From UBA2330 sp049293015 (lineage in GTDB: Bacteria > Bacteroidota > Ignavibacteria > Tepidaquicellales > Tepidaquicellaceae), in NCBI GenBank assembly GCA_049293015.1, contig JBATSB010000154.1, positions 11,735 to 75,734 on the forward strand: a stretch of 64,000 bases of DNA, written 5' to 3'. Position numbers and translations under genes: made by a program. Each line of letters starts with the position of its first letter. Position 1 is the first letter of the stretch. Of this stretch, positions 9,292 through 17,009 are shown one piece after another. The notes under the pieces were generated by a model. That model was not told the DNA's origin and did not search any database. It saw only the letters and a list, made by a program, of their open reading frames with translations.

Positions 9292-9321
9292 TTGACTTGA
9301 ATTCTCAAATTAACATTATTA
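9292..9321 (+). promoter_or_regulatory. putative groE promoter
   Basis: TTGACT at 9292-9297 and TTATTA at 9316-9321 are spaced 18 bp and lie just before the CIRCE element. The -35 resembles the sigma-70 consensus; the -10 is weak and the region is AT-rich, so the exact hexamer is uncertain. Confidence 0.4.
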
Positions 9322-9323
9322 TA

Positions 9324-9350
9324 TTAGCAGTCTTACAAGTAGAGTGCTAA
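9324..9350 (+). promoter_or_regulatory. CIRCE operator (HrcA binding site)
   Basis: TTAGCAGTC, 9 bases, then GAGTGCTAA: the CIRCE inverted repeat with one mismatch (G for C in the left arm). It lies 57 bp before groES, the classical location. HrcA binds here and represses the groESL operon until heat shock. No hrcA gene is in the window. Confidence 0.92.
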
Positions 9351-9407
9351 CAAATTCCAAATAAAACATAAGTGTTTTTTAATTAAACAACTTAAGAAAG
9401 GTAAAAA

Positions 9408-9692
9408 ATGAACATTAAACCATTAAGCGATAGAATAATCGTAAAACCGGCTGATGCAGAAGAAAAAACTGCTTCAGGTCTGATCATTCCAGATACAGCA
9501 AAAGAAAAGCCAATGAAAGGCGAGATCGTAGCTGTCGGAAAAGGAAAAATTACCGATGACGGTAAAGAAGTAAAAATGGAATTAAAGGTCGGAGACAAAG
9601 TCCTTTATGGAAAATACTCCGGAACAGAAATAACAATCGAAGGTGATGAATATCTGATCATGAGAGAATCAGATGTTTACGCAATTATCTAA
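9408..9692 (+). CDS. groES: co-chaperonin GroES (Hsp10)
   Basis: 94 aa, normal length. It starts with MNIKPLSDRIIVKP and has the mobile-loop region (EEKTASGLIIPDTAKEKP) and the KVGDKVLYGKYSGTEI core of the family. GroES forms the heptameric lid of the GroEL folding chamber in the cytoplasm. A purine-rich AAGAAAGG site lies before the ATG. It is the first gene of the groESL operon, under a CIRCE element, with groEL 72 bp downstream. Confidence 0.98.
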   Translation: MNIKPLSDRIIVKPADAEEKTASGLIIPDTAKEKPMKGEIVAVGKGKITDDGKEVKMELKVGDKVLYGKYSGTEITIEGDEYLIMRESDVYAII

Positions 9693-9764
9693 ATCACCAA
9701 TATCGGAAATCTTTCCGGTAAAAATTTATAATAATTATATTTAATAACTAAAACAAAAAAGAAT

Positions 9765-11411
9765 ATGTCTAAAATAATTAGCTTTGATTCGGAAGCAAGA
9801 TCCGCATTAAAGAAAGGTGTTGACACACTTGCAAATGCAGTGAAAGTCACACTTGGGCCTAAAGGTCGAAATGTTGTAATCGATAAAAAATTCGGTGCAC
9901 CGACTGTTACTAAAGACGGTGTTACTGTTGCTAAAGAAATAGAACTTGAAGATCCAATTGAAAATATGGGTGCACAGATGGTAAAAGAAGTTGCTTCAAA
10001 AACTTCTGATGTAGCCGGAGACGGAACTACAACTGCAACAGTCCTTGCTCAGGCAATTTTCAGAGAAGGTCTGAAGCATGTAACCAGCGGAGCTAATCCA
10101 ATGGATCTTAAAAGAGGAATAGATAAAGCTGTTGAGGAATTAGTAAAAGGTCTGAAAGAAATTTCATCACCTATAAAAGAAAATAAAGAGATCGCACAGG
10201 TTGGTTCTATCTCTGCTAATAACGATACTTACATCGGCGGACTTATTTCTGAAGCTATGGACAAAGTTGGAAAAGACGGCGTCATCACAGTAGAAGAAGC
10301 AAAAGGTACAGAGACTACAGTTGATGTTGTAGAAGGAATGCAGTTTGACAGAGGATATCTTTCACCTTATTTTGTGACTGATGCTGAGTCAATGGAGACT
10401 GAACTTGAAGATCCGTATATCCTTATTCACGACAAGAAAATTTCTACAATGAAAGACCTGCTTCCAATACTTGAAAAAACAGCTCAATCAGGAAGAAGTA
10501 TGCTGATCATTGCTGAGGACATAGAAGGTGAAGCTCTTGCAACTTTAGTTGTAAATAAATTAAGAGGTACACTTAAGATCTGCGCAGTAAAAGCTCCCGG
10601 ATTTGGTGACAGAAGAAAAGCAATGCTTGAAGATATTGCAATTTTAACCAAAGCTACGGTTATCTCTGAAGAGCAGGGTTATAAGCTTGAGAATGCAACT
10701 GTTTCATATCTTGGAACTGCTAAGAGAGTTGTGATCGACAAAGATAATACAACAATCGTAGAAGGCGCAGGAGAGACTGAAGACATTAAGAAAAGAGTAA
10801 ACGAAATAAAGTCACAGATCGATAAGACTTCATCTGACTATGATAAAGAAAAGCTACAGGAAAGACTTGCCAAACTATCAGGCGGAGTAGCAGTACTTAA
10901 AATTGGTGCTTCAACAGAGATCGAGATGAAAGAGAAAAAAGCCAGAGTCGAAGATGCACTTCATGCAACAAGAGCAGCAGTCGAGGAAGGTATCGTTCCC
11001 GGAGGTGGTGTTGCACTTTTAAGAGTGGGTAATAAATTAGATAAATTAAAAGGCGACAATCATGACATTACTACCGGTATCTCTATAGTAAAAAGAGCTA
11101 TCGAAGAACCGATCAGACAGATCGTCAATAATGCAGGTCTTGAAGGTTCAGTGGTTATCAATCAGGTAAAAGAAGGAAAAGATAATTACGGATTTAATGC
11201 AGCAACTGAACAGTACGAAGACCTTGTAAAATCAGGTGTCATCGATCCTACTAAAGTTACAAGAGTAGCTCTAGAGAATGCAGCTTCCGTTGCAGGACTT
11301 CTTCTTATGACTGAGGCTACGATCGTTGACAGACCCGAAAAAGACAAATCTCCAATGATGCCTCCAGGTGGTATGGGCGGCATGGGCGGTGGTATGGGTG
11401 ACATGTACTAA
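9765..11411 (+). CDS. groEL: chaperonin GroEL (Hsp60)
   Basis: 548 aa, full length. It contains the ATP-binding GDGTTTATVLAQ segment (about residues 86-97), the ALHATRAAVEEGIVPGGG signature (about 404-421) and the flexible Gly-Gly-Met-rich C-terminal tail ending GGMGDMY. It is the ATP-driven protein-folding chamber that works with the GroES encoded just upstream. Transcription probably starts at the CIRCE-controlled promoter before groES. Three successive terminator units follow the stop codon. Confidence 0.98.
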   Translation: MSKIISFDSEARSALKKGVDTLANAVKVTLGPKGRNVVIDKKFGAPTVTKDGVTVAKEIELEDPIENMGAQMVKEVASKTSDVAGDGTTTATVLAQAIFREGLKHVTSGANPMDLKRGIDKAVEELVKGLKEISSPIKENKEIAQVGSISANNDTYIGGLISEAMDKVGKDGVITVEEAKGTETTVDVVEGMQFDRGYLSPYFVTDAESMETELEDPYILIHDKKISTMKDLLPILEKTAQSGRSMLIIAEDIEGEALATLVVNKLRGTLKICAVKAPGFGDRRKAMLEDIAILTKATVISEEQGYKLENATVSYLGTAKRVVIDKDNTTIVEGAGETEDIKKRVNEIKSQIDKTSSDYDKEKLQERLAKLSGGVAVLKIGASTEIEMKEKKARVEDALHATRAAVEEGIVPGGGVALLRVGNKLDKLKGDNHDITTGISIVKRAIEEPIRQIVNNAGLEGSVVINQVKEGKDNYGFNAATEQYEDLVKSGVIDPTKVTRVALENAASVAGLLLMTEATIVDRPEKDKSPMMPPGGMGGMGGGMGDMY

Positions 11412-11491
11412 TCAATTTTCAATTATTAATTTTCAATGTTCAATGAATTTTTGAATGTTTGAGAATAAGAATTGATTCTTAATTATAATAT

Positions 11492-11527
11492 AAAAAGACC
11501 TTCTTTAAATTTTTGAAGGTCTTTTTT
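11492..11527 (+). terminator. intrinsic terminator 1 of groESL
   Basis: A 12-bp perfect stem AAAAAGACCTTC / GAAGGTCTTTTT with an 11-base loop runs into a T-run. The A-run on the left arm makes it potentially active in both directions. Confidence 0.88.
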
Positions 11528-11591
11528 AATTTTCAATGTTCAATGAATTTTTGAATGTTTGTGAATTAGAATTGATTTCAATTTATAATAT

Positions 11592-11627
11592 AAAAAGACC
11601 TTCTTTAAATTTCAGAAGGTCTTTTTT
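11592..11627 (+). terminator. intrinsic terminator 2 of groESL
   Basis: Same 12-bp stem as the first copy, exactly 100 bp downstream, with a slightly different loop (TTTAAATTTCA). Confidence 0.85.
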
Positions 11628-11708
11628 AATTTTCAAATATTAATTTTCAATGTTCAATAAATTTTTGAATACTTGAGAATAAGAATTGACTCAAAATATT
11701 ATATAACG

Positions 11709-11745
11709 AAAGACCTACTTATTAATAAGAAGGTCTTTTTTTTTT
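11709..11745 (+). terminator. intrinsic terminator 3 of groESL, diverged copy
   Basis: AAAGACCT / AGGTCTTT outer stem, an A-A mismatch, then the inner palindrome CTTATTAATAAG. A run of 10 T follows at 11736-11745. Confidence 0.8.
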
Positions 11746-11807
11746 AGAAATAAATATTATTAATTAATCTGCATTGTTATATTTCTTAAAAATTTTAATT
11801 TGAAATT

Positions 11808-12434
11808 ATGAAAAACACAAACATTAAAATTGATGCTTATATCTCCAGGTCATCTGATTTTGCAAAACCAATATTAAATCACCTCAGAACGCTTATTCAC
11901 AAAGAGTGTCCGGATGTACAGGAAAATATCAAATGGGGAATGCCTTTTTTTGATTATCGAGATGAGATGATGTGCAGTATGGCAGCATTTAAAAATCACT
12001 GTTCTTTTGGATTCTGGAAAGCTTCTCTGATGAAAGATTTTGATAAAATTTTTTCAGTTAAAAATAAAGACGGGATGGGTCATTTTGGAAGGATTGAAAA
12101 ATTGGCAGATCTTCCGGATGATAAAAAATTAACTGCTTGCATTAAAGAAGCAATGAAGCTTACTGAAGAAGGCAAAAAAACCAAAGTATTTACAAAAGAA
12201 AAGAAAAAGGTTCTTCCAATGCCGGATTATTTCAGAAATGCATTAAAGAAATCTCCGGATTTAAAAATGATATTTGATAAATTTAGTCCGTCAAATAAAA
12301 GAGAGTATATAGAATGGCTCACTGAGGCAAAGTCAGAATCAACACGAAATAAAAGACTTCAAACTGCTTTAGGATGGATATCTGAAGGAAAGCCTAGGAA
12401 CTGGAAGTATATGAAAAAATATACAGATCAATAG
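11808..12434 (+). CDS. DUF1801 plus YdeI/OmdA-type domain protein
   Basis: 208 aa. The N-terminal half has the DUF1801 pattern (IKWGMPFFDYRDEMMCSMAAFKNH, residues about 42-65) and the C-terminal half the OmdA/YdeI pattern with repeated helices (KRLQTALGWISEGK near 183-196). This two-domain layout is common in bacterial proteins annotated as YdeI/OmpD-associated. The molecular function is not established; the OmdA name comes from a weak link to bacteriocin protection. It stands alone between the groEL terminators and a convergent gene. Start at ATG 11808. Confidence 0.75.
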   Translation: MKNTNIKIDAYISRSSDFAKPILNHLRTLIHKECPDVQENIKWGMPFFDYRDEMMCSMAAFKNHCSFGFWKASLMKDFDKIFSVKNKDGMGHFGRIEKLADLPDDKKLTACIKEAMKLTEEGKKTKVFTKEKKKVLPMPDYFRNALKKSPDLKMIFDKFSPSNKREYIEWLTEAKSESTRNKRLQTALGWISEGKPRNWKYMKKYTDQ

Positions 12435-12471
12435 ATTTTTATATTTTAAATTAATTTTTTTCGAAAGAAAT

Positions 12472-12513
12472 AAAAAAAAACCGGATAAATTTCAAAGAAT
12501 AATTTTTATCCGG
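12472..12513 (-). terminator. intrinsic terminator for the ABM monooxygenase gene
   Basis: CCGGATAAA (12481-12489) pairs with TTTATCCGG (12505-12513). On the minus strand a run of nine T follows the hairpin (12480-12472). It lies between convergent genes and may also weakly stop plus-strand transcripts. Confidence 0.8.
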
Positions 12514-12534
12514 CTTTAAAAAATCAGTTAAATT

Positions 12535-12894
12535 TTATCTCTGAAATCCGCCGAGAGGCTTCATAATCTTAGCACCGATCTTTGTCAATGCACCGATTAC
12601 TTTCTCATCCGGATTACCATATACTACAAATTTTTTAATCTCAAGAATGCTCATAAATCTTGCAGCAAAATTCTTTCCAAAAGTATCCATATGAGCCAAA
12701 GCTGCTTCTGAATCTGAATATCTTTCAAAAAGGTTACAGCTTTTACCGTCTTCACTTACTGACCATTCATAATTTAAAGCACCGGTTTCATTTTCCTTTG
12801 TGCTTTCTATCATTTCTGTCATCAGAGCTTTAAGATTTTCTGTTTCACCATCCTTTATGTTTGTTTCAAGTAGCCAGTAAACGTTGTTTGTCAT
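12535..12894 (-). CDS. putative quinol monooxygenase, ABM domain
   Basis: 119 aa. The pattern of an antibiotic-biosynthesis-monooxygenase ferredoxin-like fold is visible: a first strand (VYWLLETNIKDGE), the central TGALNYEWSVSEDGKSCNLFERYSD segment, an H in the AALAHMDTFG helix, and a second-half strand. Members such as YgiN oxidise small quinols or handle reactive aromatics, and some have only a stress role. Substrate is unknown here. It is a single gene with its own terminator; start ATG 12894. Confidence 0.7.
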   Translation of the reverse strand: MTNNVYWLLETNIKDGETENLKALMTEMIESTKENETGALNYEWSVSEDGKSCNLFERYSDSEAALAHMDTFGKNFAARFMSILEIKKFVVYGNPDEKVIGALTKIGAKIMKPLGGFQR

Positions 12895-13019
12895 AATTAA
12901 CCTTTCTGTTATTTATTTATAGTTTTGTTTTGAATATATTGCAATATTAATTTTGAAACTTCTTAAAATAACTAAATTCAGTTTTAATAAATAAATAAAT
13001 TTTTATAATAAATTAATCT

Positions 13020-14816
13020 GTGTTGCTAAAATTTTACATTTCAGTATTTTTTTTGGTCATTTTCTTTCAGAATTCATATTCAACAAAAAATTCAATCAAA
13101 ATAATCTATACTTCTCCCGTCAATAATGCAAAACTTGTAAACATTTCTGAAAATATTATTTTCAAAACAGAATTAAATATAGAAAACGAAAGACTCGTTT
13201 GCATTGTAAAAGGTTTAGATGGAAGATTAATTGACGGCAATATAAAATTAGCTTCAGACAAAAAGACTTTTATATTCGATCCAAATTATCCATTCAAAAC
13301 AGGAGAGCATATCTCCGCAGATCTGATCTCTTTAAATAATAACAGATTAATAAAAAGCATCAGCTTCTCAACTTCAGAAAACATTCTAAGTGGCTCTGAA
13401 AAGAAAAAAATAATTTCGGAGATCCGTGAAAAAGAATTTGGACAATCACAAAAGCAAGTTTACAGGATACCTGAGAATCCAAACGGATATAATACCGGCG
13501 GGATCATTATGCCTCAAATCACAATTACAAAAAACAATAATCCATCGGGTGGTACTTTATTCTTTGCAAATATTGCACGTGATACATTAACCTCTCCGTT
13601 CATAATGAGTATGAAAAATGATGGTGAATTTCTTTTTTACAGACAAATGCCAAAGACATGTTATGATTTTAAAGTAAATAAAAACGGGCTGCTCACTTAT
13701 TTCCAGAACATTGCCATGAAATTTTATGCGCTTGACTCTACTTATTCGATTGTTGACAGTTTTGCAACCGGTAACGGATATGAAACAGACCTGCATGATA
13801 TTCTCATAAAAGATGATGGAAATGTTTTATTGATGAGTTATGATGTTCAGGTTATAGATATGAGCCAGATCGTTCCGGGAGGTCAAAAGAATGCAAACGT
13901 AACAGGTCTGATCATTCAGGAAATTGATTCAGATAAAAATGTGATCTTTCAGTGGCGAAGCTGGGATCATTTTCAGATCACGGATGCAGACAAAGAAAAT
14001 CTTTCCTTAGGAAATGTTGATTACTGCCATGGTAACGCTTTTGATGTGGACTATGACGGGCATTACGTGATCTCAAGCAGAAACATGTCAGAAATAACAA
14101 AGTTAAACAAAGAGACAGGAGCAATCATATGGAGACTCGGTGGGGAAAATAATCAGTTTACTTTTATCAATGATTCTATCAAATTTTCCTATCAGCATGC
14201 AATAAGAAGAACAGCAACCGGTACTTTCACAATATTTGATAACGGAAATTATCATGAACCGAGGTTTTCAAGATCAGTGGAATACAGAATTAACGAAACA
14301 AATATGACAGCCGAAAATGTATGGGAATACAGAAATGTTCCTTCCATATATACTTTTGCTATGGGTTATACTGAAAGACTTAACAACGGTAATACTTCTA
14401 TTTCTTGGGGATTTGCACCAACTGCTTATACAGAAGTAAACAGCAATAATGAGATCGTATATGAATTCAATTTTGATTCTACGAATTTCTCTTACAGGAT
14501 ATTCAGAGAAGACTGGGATGTATCTCCCGATGGAATTCCAAATATACCTGTGGATTACGCTGTCACATTGAATTATCCAAATCCTTTTAATGCTCAGACA
14601 AATATTTATTACAATGTATTAAAAAATTCTAACGTAACTCTAAAGATCTATGACATTCTCGGAAAAGAAATTGCTACATTATTAAACAATGAGTTTAAAG
14701 AGACAGGCAAGTATGTTTCGAATTTTAATTCAGTGGCTTTATCTTCAGGAATTTATTTTTATAAATTGCAGATAGGAAATGATTTTTATACCCATTCTAT
14801 GGCACTTGTAAAATAA
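13020..14816 (+). CDS. secreted arylsulfotransferase-like protein with type IX sorting domain
   Basis: 598 aa from GTG 13020 (TTG at 13023 is an alternative). An N-terminal signal peptide (about residues 1-21) is followed by an Ig-like part and a beta-propeller region. That region has the arylsulfotransferase (ASST) pattern: a His-Asp segment ETDLHDILIKDDGNVLL, FQWRSWDHF, YCHGNAFDVDYDGHYVISSRNMSEI, IIWRLGG and YQHAIRR. The last about 80 residues are a Por/type IX C-terminal sorting domain (LNYPNPFNAQTNIYY, then VTLKIYDILGKEIATL and GIYFYKL). The protein is thus probably exported to the cell surface. Enzymatic sulfate transfer is known for some family members only. Confidence 0.8.
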   Translation: MLLKFYISVFFLVIFFQNSYSTKNSIKIIYTSPVNNAKLVNISENIIFKTELNIENERLVCIVKGLDGRLIDGNIKLASDKKTFIFDPNYPFKTGEHISADLISLNNNRLIKSISFSTSENILSGSEKKKIISEIREKEFGQSQKQVYRIPENPNGYNTGGIIMPQITITKNNNPSGGTLFFANIARDTLTSPFIMSMKNDGEFLFYRQMPKTCYDFKVNKNGLLTYFQNIAMKFYALDSTYSIVDSFATGNGYETDLHDILIKDDGNVLLMSYDVQVIDMSQIVPGGQKNANVTGLIIQEIDSDKNVIFQWRSWDHFQITDADKENLSLGNVDYCHGNAFDVDYDGHYVISSRNMSEITKLNKETGAIIWRLGGENNQFTFINDSIKFSYQHAIRRTATGTFTIFDNGNYHEPRFSRSVEYRINETNMTAENVWEYRNVPSIYTFAMGYTERLNNGNTSISWGFAPTAYTEVNSNNEIVYEFNFDSTNFSYRIFREDWDVSPDGIPNIPVDYAVTLNYPNPFNAQTNIYYNVLKNSNVTLKIYDILGKEIATLLNNEFKETGKYVSNFNSVALSSGIYFYKLQIGNDFYTHSMALVK

Positions 14817-14910
14817 ATTACGAATTACGAATTAAAACATTCAGATAAATTGTCTTTTTAACAAATAAAAATATTTAAATTTTTTAGTAAAATACTTCAA
14901 ACATATTAAT

Positions 14911-15327
14911 GTGAAATACTTATTTATAATTTTCTTAGGATTATTTTTATTTCAAAGCTGTGGTAATGAAGACATTGAACAAAAGATACTTTCGGAAGAA
15001 GAAAAAAGAAAACAACAAGAGGAAATGGAGTTCAGCCGCAAAGTGATCGGTGCTGAGTTAAAGAAAGGAATGTATAATTACAATAGTAATACTAATCATT
15101 TTACTGAATGTAGTACTAACCGTAAATATATATTGGTTGGAGAAAGTGAAACCAATGAAATGAAAAAAGCATATCAGGATAAAAGATTTGTTTCTCCTAC
15201 CCTCTTAGCTTATGTAGAGATTGAAGCATTTCAGTCTTTTCAGGATATTGGCGGAGATAATATTCCGGATACTGTCCTCGTAGTTACAAAATTTTTAAAA
15301 TTTGATGCTGAAAAAAACTGCAATTGA
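14911..15327 (+). CDS. small lipoprotein of unknown function
   Basis: 138 aa from GTG 14911. It has a hydrophobic signal sequence and a lipobox ending in Cys (LFQSC, about residue 17), so the mature protein should be lipid-anchored. A Glu/Lys-rich stretch follows (residues 22-45), then a compact domain with two more cysteines (in FTECSTN and at the C-terminal NCN). I do not recognise the family. It is convergent with the next gene. Confidence 0.65.
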   Translation: MKYLFIIFLGLFLFQSCGNEDIEQKILSEEEKRKQQEEMEFSRKVIGAELKKGMYNYNSNTNHFTECSTNRKYILVGESETNEMKKAYQDKRFVSPTLLAYVEIEAFQSFQDIGGDNIPDTVLVVTKFLKFDAEKNCN

Positions 15328-15338
15328 ATTTTAAAGTT

Positions 15339-16112
15339 TTAATGTTTTAAAATGCCTTCCATAGCCGCATGACAAATTGCAAAGTCATATCTGACAGGAT
15401 CTTCAGAATTAAAGGTTTTAAGTTTTTTTGTAAGTTCAATTACAAATTTCATGTCACTTGTATTTCTTTCAGCTAGACCAAGTATTTTTGATACTTTATA
15501 AACATGAGTATCGACAGGAATTAAAAGTTTTGAGACAGCAACATTTTCCCAGATGCCCAGATCTATATCATCATTTCTTACCATCCATCTTAAGTAGAGA
15601 TTAAGTCTCTTGCAGGCAGAACCACTTTCAGCAAGAGGGACAAGATATTTCAACGAATGTTCATTTCCTTTATTTTCATTTAACTCTTTTGTAAAACCTT
15701 TTAATGCAGGCAGAATGTTTTCATCTGACTTTGAATAATATTTAAGGAAAAGATCTTCAAGAGAGCTGTATTCATTAATGACATTTCTGATCTTAGATAT
15801 CAATTGTGAAAGATCTTCAGTGGAATTGAATCTATAGTACATGTCTTCGAAATATTTTTTGTCTTTATGTTCATTATAATTAGAAGTAAATTCATGAACT
15901 TTATTTCCTGTTATATTCAATAATTTTCTGATAAAAGCATTTATACTATCTACTCTTCCATAAGAATAGCACGAAGTAATAAATCCGATGATCTCAATAT
16001 CTTTTTTATCATAAAATTCATGAAGAATCCAGACAGGATCATTTGAGGAAAATTTTTTATGATATTTTGAATAAAGTGAATCTAAATATTTTTTTAATTC
16101 TTTATCTGACAA
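15339..16112 (-). CDS. TIGR02757-family protein (DNA-glycosylase-like fold)
   Basis: 257 aa from TTG 16112. Conserved blocks of the TIGR02757 family are present: NDPVWILHEFYDKKDIEIIG near the N-terminus, the SYGRVDSI segment, CKRLNLYLRWMVRNDDIDLG, and LLIPVDTHVYKVSKILGL (family-typical DTH). The family resembles helix-hairpin-helix glycosylases, but no activity has been shown to my knowledge. Its start lies only 23 bp from the divergent 3HCDH-like gene, so the two share a small promoter region or one start lies further inside. Confidence 0.8.
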   Translation of the reverse strand: MSDKELKKYLDSLYSKYHKKFSSNDPVWILHEFYDKKDIEIIGFITSCYSYGRVDSINAFIRKLLNITGNKVHEFTSNYNEHKDKKYFEDMYYRFNSTEDLSQLISKIRNVINEYSSLEDLFLKYYSKSDENILPALKGFTKELNENKGNEHSLKYLVPLAESGSACKRLNLYLRWMVRNDDIDLGIWENVAVSKLLIPVDTHVYKVSKILGLAERNTSDMKFVIELTKKLKTFNSEDPVRYDFAICHAAMEGILKH

Positions 16113-16135
16113 TTTTTAAATATACAATTAAATAG

Positions 16136-16819
16136 ATGGAAAAAGTTTTTTTAATAGGTGACAATCAATATCTGATGACAGAATTATCAGAAATACTCGA
16201 ATCAAAATATGAAATACAGGATACGCTTGACGAATCCACAGATATCATTTTCGAGCTTTCAAATACAGGCAAAGAAATCAAGTGCAAGATCCTTAATTTT
16301 ATTGATGAAAAAAATTCAAAAGCCACTGTAATTTCCTCTTCACTTTGCATCACAGTTCTCGAGCAGGCAATAAATTCAAAGTACCCTGAAAGAATAACCG
16401 GAGCATCAATATATCCGTCATTTTCTGAATCAAAGGGAATGGAGATTACCCGATGTAAATTCACTGAGAAAAAGCATTTGAATAAATGCCGGGAGATATT
16501 TGAAAACGCGGATAAAGAAGTTACAGAAGTCACTGACAGAGCGGGAATGATAAGTATGAGAATTATTTCAATGATCATAAACGAAGCTTATCTCGTCTTA
16601 CAGGAAGGAACTTCAAACAGAGAAGACATTGACACTGCAATGAAGCTCGGTACGAATTATCCGCACGGACCAATTGACTGGAGCGAAAAGATCGGCCTTG
16701 ATCTGATATACAATATTCTCTTTACTATGAATGAAGAATTCGGAGACGACAGGTACAGGATCACTCCCCTGCTTAAGGAAAAATATCTTGAGACCTTTAA
16801 AGCAAAAGAAGAGATCTAA
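16136..16819 (+). CDS. 3-hydroxyacyl-CoA dehydrogenase-like protein with degenerate NAD domain
   Basis: 227 aa; typical 3-hydroxybutyryl-CoA dehydrogenases are about 280. The C-terminal 3HCDH domain is clear: DRAGMISMRIISMIINEAYL (about 136-155) and the KLGTNYPHGPIDWSEKIGLD segment (about 174-193). The N-terminal part is short and has GDNQYL where the NAD-binding Gly-rich loop (GxGxxG) should be. The His-containing catalytic segment of the family is not obvious. It may be a non-catalytic or altered relative. It is divergent from the TIGR02757 gene. Confidence 0.7.
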   Translation: MEKVFLIGDNQYLMTELSEILESKYEIQDTLDESTDIIFELSNTGKEIKCKILNFIDEKNSKATVISSSLCITVLEQAINSKYPERITGASIYPSFSESKGMEITRCKFTEKKHLNKCREIFENADKEVTEVTDRAGMISMRIISMIINEAYLVLQEGTSNREDIDTAMKLGTNYPHGPIDWSEKIGLDLIYNILFTMNEEFGDDRYRITPLLKEKYLETFKAKEEI

Positions 16820-16832
16820 ATTTCTTTTTTTC

Positions 16833-16964
16833 TTATCTGAATGTAAATCCTGAATACACGAGCTTTACTGTATAATAAACTGAAAAAATGGTAGCAGCTA
16901 CAATGATAAACAGTACAATTTTTGTAAGTAAACTTGTTGGTTTTTTAGTCTGACTTTTATCCAT
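16833..16964 (-). CDS. 43-aa single-helix membrane microprotein
   Basis: An ATG at 16964 opens a 43-codon frame: a basic, Gln/Thr-rich N-terminus (MDKSQTKKPTS), one strong transmembrane helix (about residues 13-31) and a short C-terminal tail. It lies 45 bp downstream of the pyrimidine phosphorylase stop on the same strand, so it may be co-transcribed. The family is unknown. Positive charges before the helix predict the N-terminus in the cytoplasm. It may be real because it is the only clean frame in this gap and its topology is coherent, but there is no strong ribosome site. Confidence 0.45.
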   Translation of the reverse strand: MDKSQTKKPTSLLTKIVLFIIVAATIFSVYYTVKLVYSGFTFR

Positions 16965-17009
16965 CTTTTTAATTTAAAGATTTTTAAATTTTCAATATTT
17001 TAAAAAAAA

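Larger units (their letters stand above)
11428..11755 (+). repeat. three tandem terminator-bearing repeat units behind groEL
   Basis: Unit 1 (11428-11527) and unit 2 (11528-11627) are exactly 100 bp each and nearly identical. Both begin AATTTTCAATGTTCAATGAA and end in a hairpin plus T-run. A third, more diverged unit (about 11642-11745) repeats the same lead sequence and ends in a related hairpin. This fills the 396-bp gap between groEL and the next gene; I see no coding frame in it. Confidence 0.9.

Noticed and set aside
11428..11755. Regular 100-bp repeats considered as a CRISPR array
   Set aside because: The whole unit is repeated including the part that would be a spacer, each unit ends in a terminator hairpin, and no cas genes are near.
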